Shown one piece after another: positions 8,055 through 15,987 of a DNA stretch of 39,182 bases. Position numbers and translations under genes: made by a program. Source of the DNA: Candidatus Altimarinota bacterium (GTDB lineage: Bacteria > Patescibacteriota > Gracilibacteria > UBA4473); NCBI GenBank assembly GCA_021736215.1, contig JAIPGI010000012.1:1-39182 (forward strand). Direction: 5' to 3'. Numbering within the stretch: position 1 is the stretch's first letter; every line of letters starts with the position of its first letter. The notes under the pieces are model-generated. The model searched no databases. It worked only from the letters and a program-made list of their open reading frames with translations, and was not told where the DNA came from.

Positions 8055-8837
8055 ATGAACAAATGGACTAATTGGAATTTTCGAAGCATGGGGTTCTATG
8101 AGCTCCTGCAGGACAATGAAATTATAGAAAAGATTTATCGATCAGAGTTTTCTTCGTCTTTTGTGAAAATTTCATTTTGGGGGATTTTATATGGGGGCAT
8201 AAGTTTTGGACTTTGGTTTGTATTTCATGGAACAAATTTCTTTTGGGCGTGGATTGGGATGTCTTTATTCACCACATATAAGATTTTGTATGTTTATTTA
8301 CTGTGGTACATGAATGCTATTCTCATGACGACGGATAATTTAGTATTTGTCGAATGGGGAGGATTTTTCAAAACGAAATCAATACGAGTGGACTACTGGA
8401 ACCTCGATGAAATTCAGGTGGTTCGGGTGGGGCTTCGATCATTTTTGTCTAATTATGGGGATTTGTATTTCATGAAATCGGGAGGAGGGGAGTTATATGT
8501 GGCGCACAAGGTCAATCGTCCTAATCGTGTGGCTCGGCAGATTGAAGCTTATAGAGAGAGTCAAGTTGATGCCAAAAATTTCACTGAAGAATCAGCATTG
8601 AAAAACTTGCTTTCGAGTATGGTTCAGTCCCACGTCAAAGAACACGGACAGCCAGAAAGACCAGAGAACAAAGAGCAAATATCAAAGATCAGAGAACAAA
8701 GAACAGAGAGTAGAGAGAAGAAAGAATCATTCAGAACCAAGATAACGAATCGATTTAAGCCCGATGAGATGCCAATTGAAGTAGAAAAGGAACTCGATGA
8801 TGAAGGAGGAATTGAGTTGGATTTGGAGGATAAATAA
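8055..8837 (+). CDS. Membrane protein with bacterial PH domain (DUF304/bPH2-like)
   Basis: 260 aa. Two hydrophobic segments (about residues 38-57 and 62-85) precede a bacterial pleckstrin-homology-like region: MNAILMTTDNLVFVEWGGFF, then RVDYWNLDEIQVVRVGLRSFL and YGDLYFMKSGGGELYVAHKV. This is the usual order of the YdbT/DUF304 group, whose function is poorly known. After residue 200 the tail is very charged and encoded by a purine-rich repeat (8660-8723) that recurs just after the stop, so this tail is probably a recent repeat-derived extension. The last residues are acidic (DDEGGIELDLEDK). It is divergent from lepB. Confidence 0.75.
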   Translation: MNKWTNWNFRSMGFYELLQDNEIIEKIYRSEFSSSFVKISFWGILYGGISFGLWFVFHGTNFFWAWIGMSLFTTYKILYVYLLWYMNAILMTTDNLVFVEWGGFFKTKSIRVDYWNLDEIQVVRVGLRSFLSNYGDLYFMKSGGGELYVAHKVNRPNRVARQIEAYRESQVDAKNFTEESALKNLLSSMVQSHVKEHGQPERPENKEQISKIREQRTESREKKESFRTKITNRFKPDEMPIEVEKELDDEGGIELDLEDK

Positions 8838-8881
8838 CAAAGAGCAGAGATCAAAGATCAAATTATAAAAAAGTAGTAGAT

Positions 8882-8914
8882 ATTTTATTGAACAAAAAAT
8901 ATGTTCAATAAAAT
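8882..8914. repeat. Palindromic repeat copy (TTGAACA-N7-TGTTCAA family)
   Basis: Perfect 13-bp arms (ATTTTATTGAACA / TGTTCAATAAAAT) around a 7-nt loop. Six copies of this family occur in the window, five intact and one with a degraded arm, all with 7-nt loops. Confidence 0.85.
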
Positions 8915-8926
8915 AAATGCAGAACA

Positions 8927-8963
8927 GCACCTGCTTCCCTTGTTTCTATAGGGAAGCAGGTGC
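8927..8963. terminator. Strong hairpin between two convergent genes
   Basis: Perfect 14-bp arms (GCACCTGCTTCCCT / AGGGAAGCAGGTGC) with a 9-nt loop, placed between the convergent ends of the PH-domain gene and the 85-aa gene. No good T run follows, so termination is likely but not certain. Confidence 0.6.
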
Positions 8964-8969
8964 AAACCA

Positions 8970-9227
8970 TCAGTCGCCAAGCGGAGTTGTTATATTGTGA
9001 GAATTTAAGTGTTCTATGAAAACAACCTTTGAGAGGGTGACATCTCTTCCATCTGTCGTTTTGAAAAAAACGAGTCGATTACTCAACCTTACGGGGGTAA
9101 TCGTTTTCCCTTGATGAAGGATAACTGATGGAGCAGGTTGGGGTGTGGAAAAAATAATTTCTCCGATTTGAATAGTTAACTCTTTGTTAACCAAAGCGTC
9201 GAGTTGTTTTTGTGTTTGTTTAGACAT
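8970..9227 (-). CDS. Small protein of unknown function (85 aa)
   Basis: Starts MSKQTQKQLDALVNKEL; the ATG at 9227 is preceded by GGAG at a Shine-Dalgarno distance. After a short helix the protein looks all-beta (LTIQIGEIIFS, TPVRLSNRLVFFKTTDGRDVTLSKVVFIEHLN), suggesting a small barrel. I recognise no family. Its start overlaps the end of a possible zinc-ribbon ORF in another frame (9176-9415), so the two may be translationally coupled or one of them may be spurious. Confidence 0.55.
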   Translation of the reverse strand: MSKQTQKQLDALVNKELTIQIGEIIFSTPQPAPSVILHQGKTITPVRLSNRLVFFKTTDGRDVTLSKVVFIEHLNSHNITTPLGD

Positions 9228-9415
9228 AAGGACACTCCATATTTTTTTTGGCAACAGAGAGGGCAACTCTCTACCACCAAATGTTTTTGATTATTTGATT
9301 TGTAATAGAGAAGTGGCTCTCTGCAGAAATAACAAAAGAACAGTACCACTTTTAAATGATTATTTTCGAATGACAAGTTTTTTTTAAAAAGAAATACATT
9401 AAAATATTTAAGCAA
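9176..9415 (-). CDS. Possible small zinc-ribbon protein
   Basis: Up to 79 aa with a TTG start; an internal GTG just before VLFFCYFC is another possible start. Two CxxC-type knuckles (CYFC and CPLC) about 20 residues apart, with aromatic and basic residues between, form a plausible treble-clef or ribbon zinc site. It overlaps the start of the 85-aa gene by 52 bp in a different frame. The minus strand carries TTGACA at 9454-9459 but no good -10 at 17 bp. The cysteine pattern is the only evidence, and this may be chance. Confidence 0.3.
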   Translation of the reverse strand: MLKYFNVFLFKKNLSFENNHLKVVLFFCYFCREPLLYYKSNNQKHLVVESCPLCCQKKYGVSLCLNKHKNNSTLWLTKS

Positions 9416-9541
9416 AGTTATTTCGGTAAATACAAAATGAAGTTTTTTTCTCTTGTCAATACCCAGTTCGAACCGGACTCATGAGTCGCTCCCCCCTACC
9501 TGATCTCTCTTCTCTAACCTCTGATATTTGTTCTCTGAAAC
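9228..9541. other. Low-information spacer downstream of nrdB
   Basis: Apart from the possible zinc-ribbon ORF this region is AT-rich. The part next to nrdB (9500-9538) contains the purine-rich AGAGAACAAATATCAGAG-type repeat in inverted orientation, similar to the tail of the PH-domain gene. No terminator hairpin for nrdB is obvious. Confidence 0.5.
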
Positions 9542-10630
9542 TTACCATCCTAAACTCCCACCTTGTTGGTATTCATTCACGCGAGATTCGAAGAAGTTTT
9601 TTTCTTTGGATAGGTCAATGACTTCACTCATCCATGGGAATGGATTAGCCGAATTATAAATCTTATCAAGTCCGATAGATTCTAGTCGACGGTCTGCGAT
9701 GTGCTCGACATACTCACTTACGATGTCAGGGCGAAGCCCGAGAATTCCTCGGGGAAGCGAATCATTGGCATAGGATTTTTCGAGTTCAACGGCTTTTTGG
9801 ATATTCTCAGAGAGAGATTTTTTGAACTCATCGGTCCAAATATCAGGGTTTTCTTCCTTAATGGTATTGATGAGATCCACTCCAAAAGCCAAATGAACAG
9901 ATTCGTCACGAAGAATGTATTGGAACTGTTCACCAACTCCAATCATTTTATTATTTCGAAGCATCGAGAGCATCATGGCGAATCCTGCATAGAAGAAAAT
10001 TCCTTCCATAATGACGTAGTATCCCACCAAATCAAAAACAAATTTCTGAATACTCTTTTCATCGGTGATACGGAAATTTGGATCGAGAAGTGACTGGGTA
10101 ATAGACACCACAAATCGGTCTTTGTCTTCGATAGACGGAATAGTGAGGTACATATTGTAAATTTCCTCAGGATCAAGAGAAAGAGAATCACAGCAGTAGA
10201 TAAACGTGTCTGTGTGAATAGCTTCTTCAAATCCTTGTCGAAGAAGATATTGACGACATTCGGGATTGGTCACGTGTTTGTAAATAGTGAGGACGATGTT
10301 ATTCGCGGTGAGACTTTCAGCAGTGGAGAAGAATCCCAAATTCCACAAAACCATGCGTCGTTCATCCGAGGTCAAGCCGTCGGAGGATTTCCACAATTCA
10401 ATGTCTCGTTGCATTGATACTTCTTCAGGAACCCAGTTATTAGCAACGCCTTTTTTGTAATATTCTCGTGCCCATTTATAAGTAATAGGAAGAATTTTAT
10501 TGGGATCGGTTTGGGAAGACCCAAGGACATTTTTTACTTTTTTTCCTTTGGATGATCCTTTGGCGCCTATGGTAGCCCCTACAAAGGCGTCGGTATTAAT
10601 GTTTTCTGGTGACGGATTTTGGTCGGTCAT
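9542..10630 (-). CDS. nrdB: Ribonucleotide reductase beta subunit, class Ic type (Phe in place of radical Tyr)
   Basis: Supplies the oxidising cofactor for aerobic NDP reduction by NrdA. In 362 aa the carboxylate/His metal ligands are E105 (FSTAES), E136 and H139 (EEAIH), E209 (VIMEG), and E243 and H246 (DESVH). The position four after H139, where class Ia enzymes carry the radical tyrosine, is F143. Ligand spacing is identical to my recollection of the Chlamydia trachomatis R2c protein (E89, E120, H123, F127, E193, E227, H230), and the first ligand is Glu as there. This points to an Mn/Fe class Ic cofactor. The tail YQQGGSLGW carries the C-terminal tyrosine of the radical relay. It lies 108 bp downstream of nrdA on the same strand. 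Confidence 0.95.
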   Translation of the reverse strand: MTDQNPSPENINTDAFVGATIGAKGSSKGKKVKNVLGSSQTDPNKILPITYKWAREYYKKGVANNWVPEEVSMQRDIELWKSSDGLTSDERRMVLWNLGFFSTAESLTANNIVLTIYKHVTNPECRQYLLRQGFEEAIHTDTFIYCCDSLSLDPEEIYNMYLTIPSIEDKDRFVVSITQSLLDPNFRITDEKSIQKFVFDLVGYYVIMEGIFFYAGFAMMLSMLRNNKMIGVGEQFQYILRDESVHLAFGVDLINTIKEENPDIWTDEFKKSLSENIQKAVELEKSYANDSLPRGILGLRPDIVSEYVEHIADRRLESIGLDKIYNSANPFPWMSEVIDLSKEKNFFESRVNEYQQGGSLGW

Positions 10631-10738
10631 GAGAGATGAGGAATTACAAATAAATAATTAAAAATTATGAATGAAAAATTATTGACAGGCTTCGTCCGCC
10701 CGAGGCGGACTTCGCCGTTGGCTCAGCAGCGATTACCG
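10631..10738. repeat. 60-bp spaced direct repeat derived from the nrdA 3' end
   Basis: The 16-mer TTATTGACAGGCTTCG occurs at 10679-10694 and again at 10739-10754, where it is the last codons and stop of nrdA. Between them is a GTCCGCC-CGA-GGCGGAC hairpin. It looks like a short insertion with target duplication, or a tandem duplication that has diverged. Confidence 0.8.
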
Positions 10739-13510
10739 TTATTGACAGGCTTCGCATGATGGACCATTTAATAACGAACAGACAACTTTTTCAGCAGCAG
10801 TGTAATCCTTTTTCTGTTGATTATCGTGTTGAGAAATATGTTGGTCTTTGAGGTCGACGGTTGATTTCTGAATTTGAGTGGCTCCCAGTGTTCGCAGATA
10901 ATAAGTCGTCTTGAGTCCCGAGCGCCAAGCGAGTTCATAAATACTAGCAATGTCTTTGCCACTACTTCCTCGATAAAAAATATTGGTCGATTGTGCTTGA
11001 TCAATCCATTTCCCTCGAGCGGCGGCATGGCGCACAATCCATGATGAATCGATTTCAAAAACTTCTTTGTATTTATTTTTAAGTTTTTGAGGAATCCCAA
11101 CAATGTCTTGGATAGAACCGTCGTGTGTTTTGAGTTGAGTGAACAGAGCTTCATTCCAAAGTTTTTCTTTTTTCAAATCTTCTACGAGATGAGTGTTAAT
11201 GACGGTAAATTCACCCCCCATGTTTGATTTGACATAGAGATTTTTGTAAATGGGCTCGGTGCAGGGGATGCATCCAGCAATGTTGGCAATGGTCGCTGTA
11301 GGAGCAATCGCCATACAATTCGAGTTTCGCATTCCGTGCTTGGCAATGGAATCTCGTACTGGTTTCCAATCAAGTTTCCCTCCACGAGAACACTCGATTT
11401 TTTCACCACGTTCTTTTTCGAGAAGATCAACTGTGTCGAGGGGCAGAATTCCTCGATCCCATTTGGATCCTTTGAAGGATGAATAGACACCACGTTCCTT
11501 GGCGAGAAGAGAACTGGCCAAAATCGCATGATAGGAAATCAATTCCATGATTTCATCGCTCAAGTTCACTGCTTTATCAGAATCAAAATCTACATTCGCT
11601 TCATAGAAAAAGTCTTGTACGCCCATAATTCCCAAACCCACTGGACGATGTCGGCTATTGGACGTCGCGGTTTCATCGGTTGGATACATGTTGATGTCAA
11701 TGACATTATCGAGCATCCTCAGAGCAATTTTGGTAGTGTCAGCAATTAACTCTCGGTTAAGACCTCCTGATTTTTTATCAAAGTGTTGAGCCAAGTTAAT
11801 AGATCCCAAATTACACACAGCGGTTTCTTCGCGTGAGTTGTTGAGAGTGATTTCTGTACAGAGATTGGAGTTGTGTACGACACCAACATGATCCTGTGGA
11901 GAACGGACGTTACAGGGGTCTTTGAAGGTCATCCAAGGGTGTCCTGTTTCATAGAGCATCGTAATCATCTTGCGCCAAAGCTGAGAAGAAGGGATTTGCT
12001 TAAAGATTTTTAATTTTCCTTCAAGCCCCATTTTTTCATAGGCGAGGTATTTTTTTTCAAACGTTTTCCCGTATAGGTCATGCAATTCGGGAACTTCGTC
12101 TGGAGAAAAGAGTGACCATGGTTGATCTGATAAGACCCGTTTCATAAACAAGTCTGGAATCCACGAAGCCGTATTCATATCATGCGTTCGACGACGCTCG
12201 TCTCCTGTGTTTCGACGTAATTCCAAAAACTCTTCGAAATCAAAGTGCCAACATTCGAGGTAGGCAACCACTGCGCCCTTTCGTTTTCCTCCTTGATTGA
12301 CTGCTACGGCGGTGTCATTCGCTATTTTGAGAAAAGGAATAACTCCCTGAGATCGCCCATTGGTTCCATGAATACGAGCGCCTGTTCCCCGAATGCTCGT
12401 CCAATCGTTTCCAATACCGCCTGCCCATTTAGAAAGTTGGGCATTGTCTCCAATAACCTTGAAGATATGTTTGAGATCATCTTTGACAGTCGAGAGGTAA
12501 CAACTGGAGAGTTGGGAATGCGTCGTTCCTGAATTGAAAAGTGTTGGAGTAGAACTCACGAAACGCATACTGGAGAGAACTTCATAGAATTCTATCGCTC
12601 GTGCTTCTCTTTCGGCTTCCTTTTCGCCCAAGGCCAGTCCCATCGCCACTCGCATCCAAAAGTGCTGTGGTGCTTCAATTCGAACATCATCGATATGAAT
12701 GAAGTATCGATCATAGAGTGTTTGTAGACCCAAATAGGCAAAGAGGTGGTCTCGTTCAGGCTTGAGGGCAGTATTTATTTTTTTGAAATCAAATGTCAAA
12801 AGTTCGGGATTAATACGATCAACTTTACTGCCTCGTTCAAGATTTTTGTAAAAACTTTCTCGGTATAGTTTTTCAAAATTTTTGTCATTAAATTTTTCAC
12901 AAAAGACTTCTCGATAGATTACTTCCAAAAGGAGTCCCGCAGCGAACATGGAATATTGGGGGTCTCTTTCGATAAAGCATTTGGCAGACATGACAAGCGT
13001 TTTGGCAACCTCACGGGTAGAAATCCCTTCGAAAATATTTCTCTTCACATCCTCAAGAATACGTTTTTGGTCAACATTCGGGTAAAGAACTCCTACGCGT
13101 TCAATCGCTTTTTTAATCTTATTAATGTTAAAAACTTCGGTCCGTCCATCAGATTTAACGACATGGAGAAGTTTTTCCTCTATTTTTTTCAATTGTTTGA
13201 GACGCTCTTCGGCACGAAGCTTTTCGTGTTCGGCTCGGTAAAGGATATAGCTTTTGGCAATATCGAAATTTCCTGATTCAACGAGTTTTTGTTCCACAAG
13301 ATCTTGGATTTGTTCGACAGAGGGAATTTCTTCAATACCATCAAAATTGTCGTTTAAATCGCTCACGACTTGGTTGGTAAGGGCGTTATGAAAAAACTCG
13401 TCGACCTTGGTGTGAGCGGCTTGTGTTGCCTTTTGGATAGCGACTTCAATGCGATTTTTGTCAAAATCAACGATTTGACCATTGCGTTTTCGGATTTTTG
13501 TGAGAGCCAT
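10739..13510 (-). CDS. nrdA: Ribonucleotide reductase alpha subunit
   Basis: Catalytic subunit of class I ribonucleotide reductase. 923 aa: two ATP-cone regulatory domains (about residues 4-95 and 117-200), then the ten-stranded barrel. Active-site residues are visible: redox cysteines C337 (QLSSCYL) and C566 (AVCNLGS), the catalytic NLCTE motif with N549, C551 and E553, the tandem tyrosines of the radical path (TTYYLRTLGA), and the C-terminal thioredoxin-reducible pair C919/C922. The doubled ATP cone makes it longer than the E. coli protein and suggests strong allosteric control. An NrdR-type operator lies about 110 bp upstream. It is transcribed before nrdB. Confidence 0.97.
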   Translation of the reverse strand: MALTKIRKRNGQIVDFDKNRIEVAIQKATQAAHTKVDEFFHNALTNQVVSDLNDNFDGIEEIPSVEQIQDLVEQKLVESGNFDIAKSYILYRAEHEKLRAEERLKQLKKIEEKLLHVVKSDGRTEVFNINKIKKAIERVGVLYPNVDQKRILEDVKRNIFEGISTREVAKTLVMSAKCFIERDPQYSMFAAGLLLEVIYREVFCEKFNDKNFEKLYRESFYKNLERGSKVDRINPELLTFDFKKINTALKPERDHLFAYLGLQTLYDRYFIHIDDVRIEAPQHFWMRVAMGLALGEKEAEREARAIEFYEVLSSMRFVSSTPTLFNSGTTHSQLSSCYLSTVKDDLKHIFKVIGDNAQLSKWAGGIGNDWTSIRGTGARIHGTNGRSQGVIPFLKIANDTAVAVNQGGKRKGAVVAYLECWHFDFEEFLELRRNTGDERRRTHDMNTASWIPDLFMKRVLSDQPWSLFSPDEVPELHDLYGKTFEKKYLAYEKMGLEGKLKIFKQIPSSQLWRKMITMLYETGHPWMTFKDPCNVRSPQDHVGVVHNSNLCTEITLNNSREETAVCNLGSINLAQHFDKKSGGLNRELIADTTKIALRMLDNVIDINMYPTDETATSNSRHRPVGLGIMGVQDFFYEANVDFDSDKAVNLSDEIMELISYHAILASSLLAKERGVYSSFKGSKWDRGILPLDTVDLLEKERGEKIECSRGGKLDWKPVRDSIAKHGMRNSNCMAIAPTATIANIAGCIPCTEPIYKNLYVKSNMGGEFTVINTHLVEDLKKEKLWNEALFTQLKTHDGSIQDIVGIPQKLKNKYKEVFEIDSSWIVRHAAARGKWIDQAQSTNIFYRGSSGKDIASIYELAWRSGLKTTYYLRTLGATQIQKSTVDLKDQHISQHDNQQKKDYTAAEKVVCSLLNGPSCEACQ

Positions 13511-13542
13511 ATGGGGAATAAAAAAGTGAAAGAGTATAAGAG

Positions 13543-13569
13543 ATATTGAACAATAAATGTGTTCAATAT
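13543..13569. repeat. Palindromic repeat copy (TTGAACA-N7-TGTTCAA family) in the nrdA leader
   Basis: Perfect 10-bp arms ATATTGAACA / TGTTCAATAT with a 7-nt loop, located between the NrdR box and the nrdA start, so it would lie in the nrdA leader RNA. Confidence 0.85.
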
Positions 13570-13617
13570 GACAGGAAGGAAAGTGAGTAATTGCACGGAA
13601 GCGATTACCCCACTAAA

Positions 13618-13664
13618 GCACAATATATTGTGTGTCTCTTTGATTCTTGCATACGATATGTAGT
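13618..13664 (-). promoter_or_regulatory. NrdR operator pair upstream of nrdA
   Basis: The 16-mer GCACAATATATTGTGT (13618-13633) is a near-perfect match to the NrdR box consensus acaCwAtATaTwGtgt. A weaker copy at 13649-13664 matches the first at 10 of 16 positions on the minus strand. The 15-bp gap between them is the usual spacing of tandem NrdR boxes. NrdR is the ATP-cone repressor of ribonucleotide reductase genes; its gene is not in this window. Confidence 0.8.
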
Positions 13665-13762
13665 TCGGTCAAAGAAAGTTTGTAATCTATGCTACAAGTT
13701 TATAACAAAGAGTGTGAGATAAATAATAAGAGTTTCTTATTTATTTTAGTTGAAAGGCGAGA

Positions 13763-13791
13763 TTGGCGAATTTTGCTTTCTCGGATACAAT
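13763..13791 (+). promoter_or_regulatory. uppP promoter giving a leaderless mRNA
   Basis: TTGGCG (13763-13768), 17 bp, TACAAT (13786-13791), then 7 bp to the ATG at 13799, which is where transcription would be expected to start. Confidence 0.7.
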
Positions 13792-13798
13792 GGCGCAG

Positions 13799-14575
13799 AT
13801 GGATTTTTTTGAAAATATCGTTTTAGGCATTTTGCAGGGAATTACGGAATTTCTTCCCGTTTCCTCAAGCGGACACTTGTTCTTGGTGGAGAAGTTTTTT
13901 GGAATGGTTCCCAACTTACATTTTGATATCAGTCTTCATGTGGCGAGCCTGATTGCGGTCATATTTGTTTTTTGGGATCGTATTTGGGCATTGATTAAAG
14001 GAGTCGGAAAAACTCTTTCCCTTGGGAAAGGAAATCAAGAACAGGGGATTTTGGTCTGGAAACTTTTTGCGGCTTCTCTTGTTACGGCACCTGTGGCTTT
14101 GGGAATTGAAAAATATTTTGAGACTTTTCGTTCAGTGGAATCAGTCGCGATAACTTTAATGATTACGGGAGCTTTAATTTTTCTCTCAGAACGTTTCCGT
14201 CCCTCCAAAGAAAAACCTTTTACTTGGCAAATAGCTTTAATACTGGGGCTCGTACAGGGAATTGCTGTTATTCCTGGTATTTCTAGGGCTGGAACGACCA
14301 TTGCGTTTCTCATCTTCATGGGAGTGGAACGCAAACGAGCCGCAGAAATTTCATTTTTATTGGCGATTCCAGCTATTTTGGGAGCACTTGTTTTCTCTAT
14401 TGAAACTTCGGACTTTACACTAAGTTTCCCACAATTGTTGGGTTGTATGGCGGCAACAATTTCAGCTATATTTGCTATCCAGTGGATGATGAAACTGATT
14501 CGTCAGAACTGGATTTGGTTTTCTCCCTATTGTATCGCTTTGGGAGCGGGACTTCTTGTGTGGATATCTCTATGA
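13799..14575 (+). CDS. uppP: Undecaprenyl-diphosphatase
   Basis: Integral membrane phosphatase that recycles undecaprenyl pyrophosphate to the carrier lipid used for peptidoglycan and surface polysaccharide. 258 aa with about eight membrane segments. Both family signatures are present: GITEFLPVSSSGHL near the N-terminus and PGISRAGTTIAFLIFMG in the second half. The start at 13799 (MDFFENIVLG) is chosen because the -10 box covers the in-frame ATG at 13790. The stop TGA overlaps the maf start (ATGA), so the two are translationally coupled. Confidence 0.95.
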   Translation: MDFFENIVLGILQGITEFLPVSSSGHLFLVEKFFGMVPNLHFDISLHVASLIAVIFVFWDRIWALIKGVGKTLSLGKGNQEQGILVWKLFAASLVTAPVALGIEKYFETFRSVESVAITLMITGALIFLSERFRPSKEKPFTWQIALILGLVQGIAVIPGISRAGTTIAFLIFMGVERKRAAEISFLLAIPAILGALVFSIETSDFTLSFPQLLGCMAATISAIFAIQWMMKLIRQNWIWFSPYCIALGAGLLVWISL

Positions 14576-15183
14576 AAATAATTCTTGCTTCCAGTTCTCC
14601 CAATCGTGAAGAGCTTCTCACTCGTATGGGTTTTCAGTTTGAGGTAGTCCACCCAACATTTGAAGAGAGAATTGATGTGACCGTATCTCCAGAAAAGCAA
14701 ATCCAACATTTTGCTCTTGAAAAGGCCAAATCTGTTTTCCAAAAGTTTTCCACATTGGACGATGTGATGATAATGGGATTTGATTCAATGATTGATTTTA
14801 AAGGAACTTCTGTTGGAAAACCGCGTACCAAAAAAGCGGCCTTTGAGATGATTCAATCTTTCATTGGAAAATCCCAAAGAGTGTCCACGGGGATTGCTCT
14901 TGTTGGGCGGTGGGAGGGCGAATATTTCGAAAAAGTTTCAGTCGTGCATTCGCCCGTCAAATTTAGATCAGATATTACCGACGACCAAATTTATCGGTAT
15001 CTGGAATTTGGTGATTGGAAAGGGAAATGTGGGGCGTACTCGATTCTTGGCACAGGGATGTTTTTTCTCGAATCGATTGACGGAGATTTTCAAAACATCG
15101 TCGGTATTCCTGTTTTGAAGATGGGGGAGATGATTCGGGAGGTGACAGGGAAATCACCTGTGTGGGTGATGGAGCCCAAATAA
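14572..15183 (+). CDS. maf: Maf-like nucleoside triphosphate pyrophosphatase
   Basis: Hydrolyses non-canonical or modified NTPs, and members of the family are linked to septum inhibition. 203 aa. Visible: N-terminal IILASSSPNREELLTRMG, the acidic catalytic region with D71 (MGFDSMIDFKG), GKPRTKKAAFEMIQ, the STGIALV strand, a conserved KCGAYSILGTG and C-terminal NIVGIPVLKM. Starts inside the uppP stop codon (ATGA overlap). Some Maf positions are non-standard, such as GFDS where aDT is usual. Confidence 0.92.
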   Translation: MKIILASSSPNREELLTRMGFQFEVVHPTFEERIDVTVSPEKQIQHFALEKAKSVFQKFSTLDDVMIMGFDSMIDFKGTSVGKPRTKKAAFEMIQSFIGKSQRVSTGIALVGRWEGEYFEKVSVVHSPVKFRSDITDDQIYRYLEFGDWKGKCGAYSILGTGMFFLESIDGDFQNIVGIPVLKMGEMIREVTGKSPVWVMEPK

Positions 15184-15497
15184 CCTATTTCGTCATTCCT
15201 GCGGAGGCAGGAATTTAGGACTTCTATTCTATGATATTTGCACTAACAAAACATTACTACGGTTTTTGAGGAATAGAAGATATGAATCCCCGTCTGCACG
15301 GGGATGACAGAAAGTCTGGTTGATTTTTTCTAGAATCTTCTCTTTTATCAACCCGGGTTCTAAGACTCCTTGAACCCGGGTTTTAGAGAAGAATTTAACA
15401 GGAGAGTTAAACATATCTCTCTGTTAATAAGGAAACATGTTTCCTTGTTAAAAAACAACGTTGATTTTTTGGCATTTCTGGAATACAAGGAACATAG
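15184..15497. repeat. Repeat-filled spacer with MITE-like element and CCCGGGTTC hairpin
   Basis: No gene. 15192-15308 is bounded by GTCATTCC and GGATGAC ends, each with its own internal hairpin (CCTGCGGAGGCAGG and CCCCGTCTGCACGGGG). At 15350-15382 lies a perfect 11-bp inverted repeat AACCCGGGTTC / GAACCCGGGTT that recurs at 17621-17654 and 31358-31390. The hairpins may double as the maf terminator. Confidence 0.75.
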
Positions 15498-15794
15498 ATG
15501 TCCTTCGACAAAGCAGGCAACTTTCTTTTTGCAGCGACTCAGAAATATAATCTGGGGAGACAAGCACAGGCTTCACTGGTGTGCCAAAAGGTTCGAAATA
15601 TTTTTAACGAACGGTATCAAACACTTGCCAATCTTTGGGCACCCATGAAGTATGAAGATGGAGTACTTTTCGTGCAGGCAGCAAATTCTGCGGCAAGTTC
15701 AGAACTTTTTATGCGGACCCATGAGATGATGGAGCTTTTTGCGGAACACGATTTTCCAGAAAAAATTCATGAGATTCGGATTGTGAGAAAGTAA
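15498..15794 (+). CDS. DciA/DUF721-like protein
   Basis: 98 aa. The layout fits the DUF721/DciA family: an N-terminal helix followed by VCQKVRNIFNERY, the strand DGVLFVQAANSAASSEL, the helix MMELFAEHD and a closing strand HEIRIVRK, equivalent to 'V.eIrfr'. DciA members load or support the replicative helicase in bacteria without DnaC. The ATG at 15498 follows an AGGAA Shine-Dalgarno-like sequence. It is flanked on both sides by repeat elements. The family assignment is by pattern only. Confidence 0.65.
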   Translation: MSFDKAGNFLFAATQKYNLGRQAQASLVCQKVRNIFNERYQTLANLWAPMKYEDGVLFVQAANSAASSELFMRTHEMMELFAEHDFPEKIHEIRIVRK

Positions 15795-15804
15795 TGACGA
15801 AGTC

Positions 15805-15987
15805 GTCATCCTTGCGAAGGAGGGAATCCTAAAAGAATAAAAATTCTTTCCTGAGCGAAGCGAATTATTTTACGTGAGTTTTTTATCCCGCATATGCGAG
15901 ATGATGGAAAGTATTGCACAACGAACAGGATTCCGGACCACGCTCTCGCTCCGCCATTCGGCGGGGTTTACAACAAGCCGGAATGAC
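15805..15987. repeat. MITE-like element abutting the nth stop codon
   Basis: Bounded by GTCATCCTTGCGAAGG at 15805 and GGAATGAC at 15980-15987. Internal inverted segments include GGATTCCGG / CCGGAATG. The last base of the element is part of the nth TAG stop codon (15987-15989). Confidence 0.6.

Noticed and set aside
13543-13569. LexA/SOS box upstream of nrdA
   Set aside because: GAAC and GTTC half-sites are 9 bp apart instead of 4, and identical palindromes occur inside unrelated genes.
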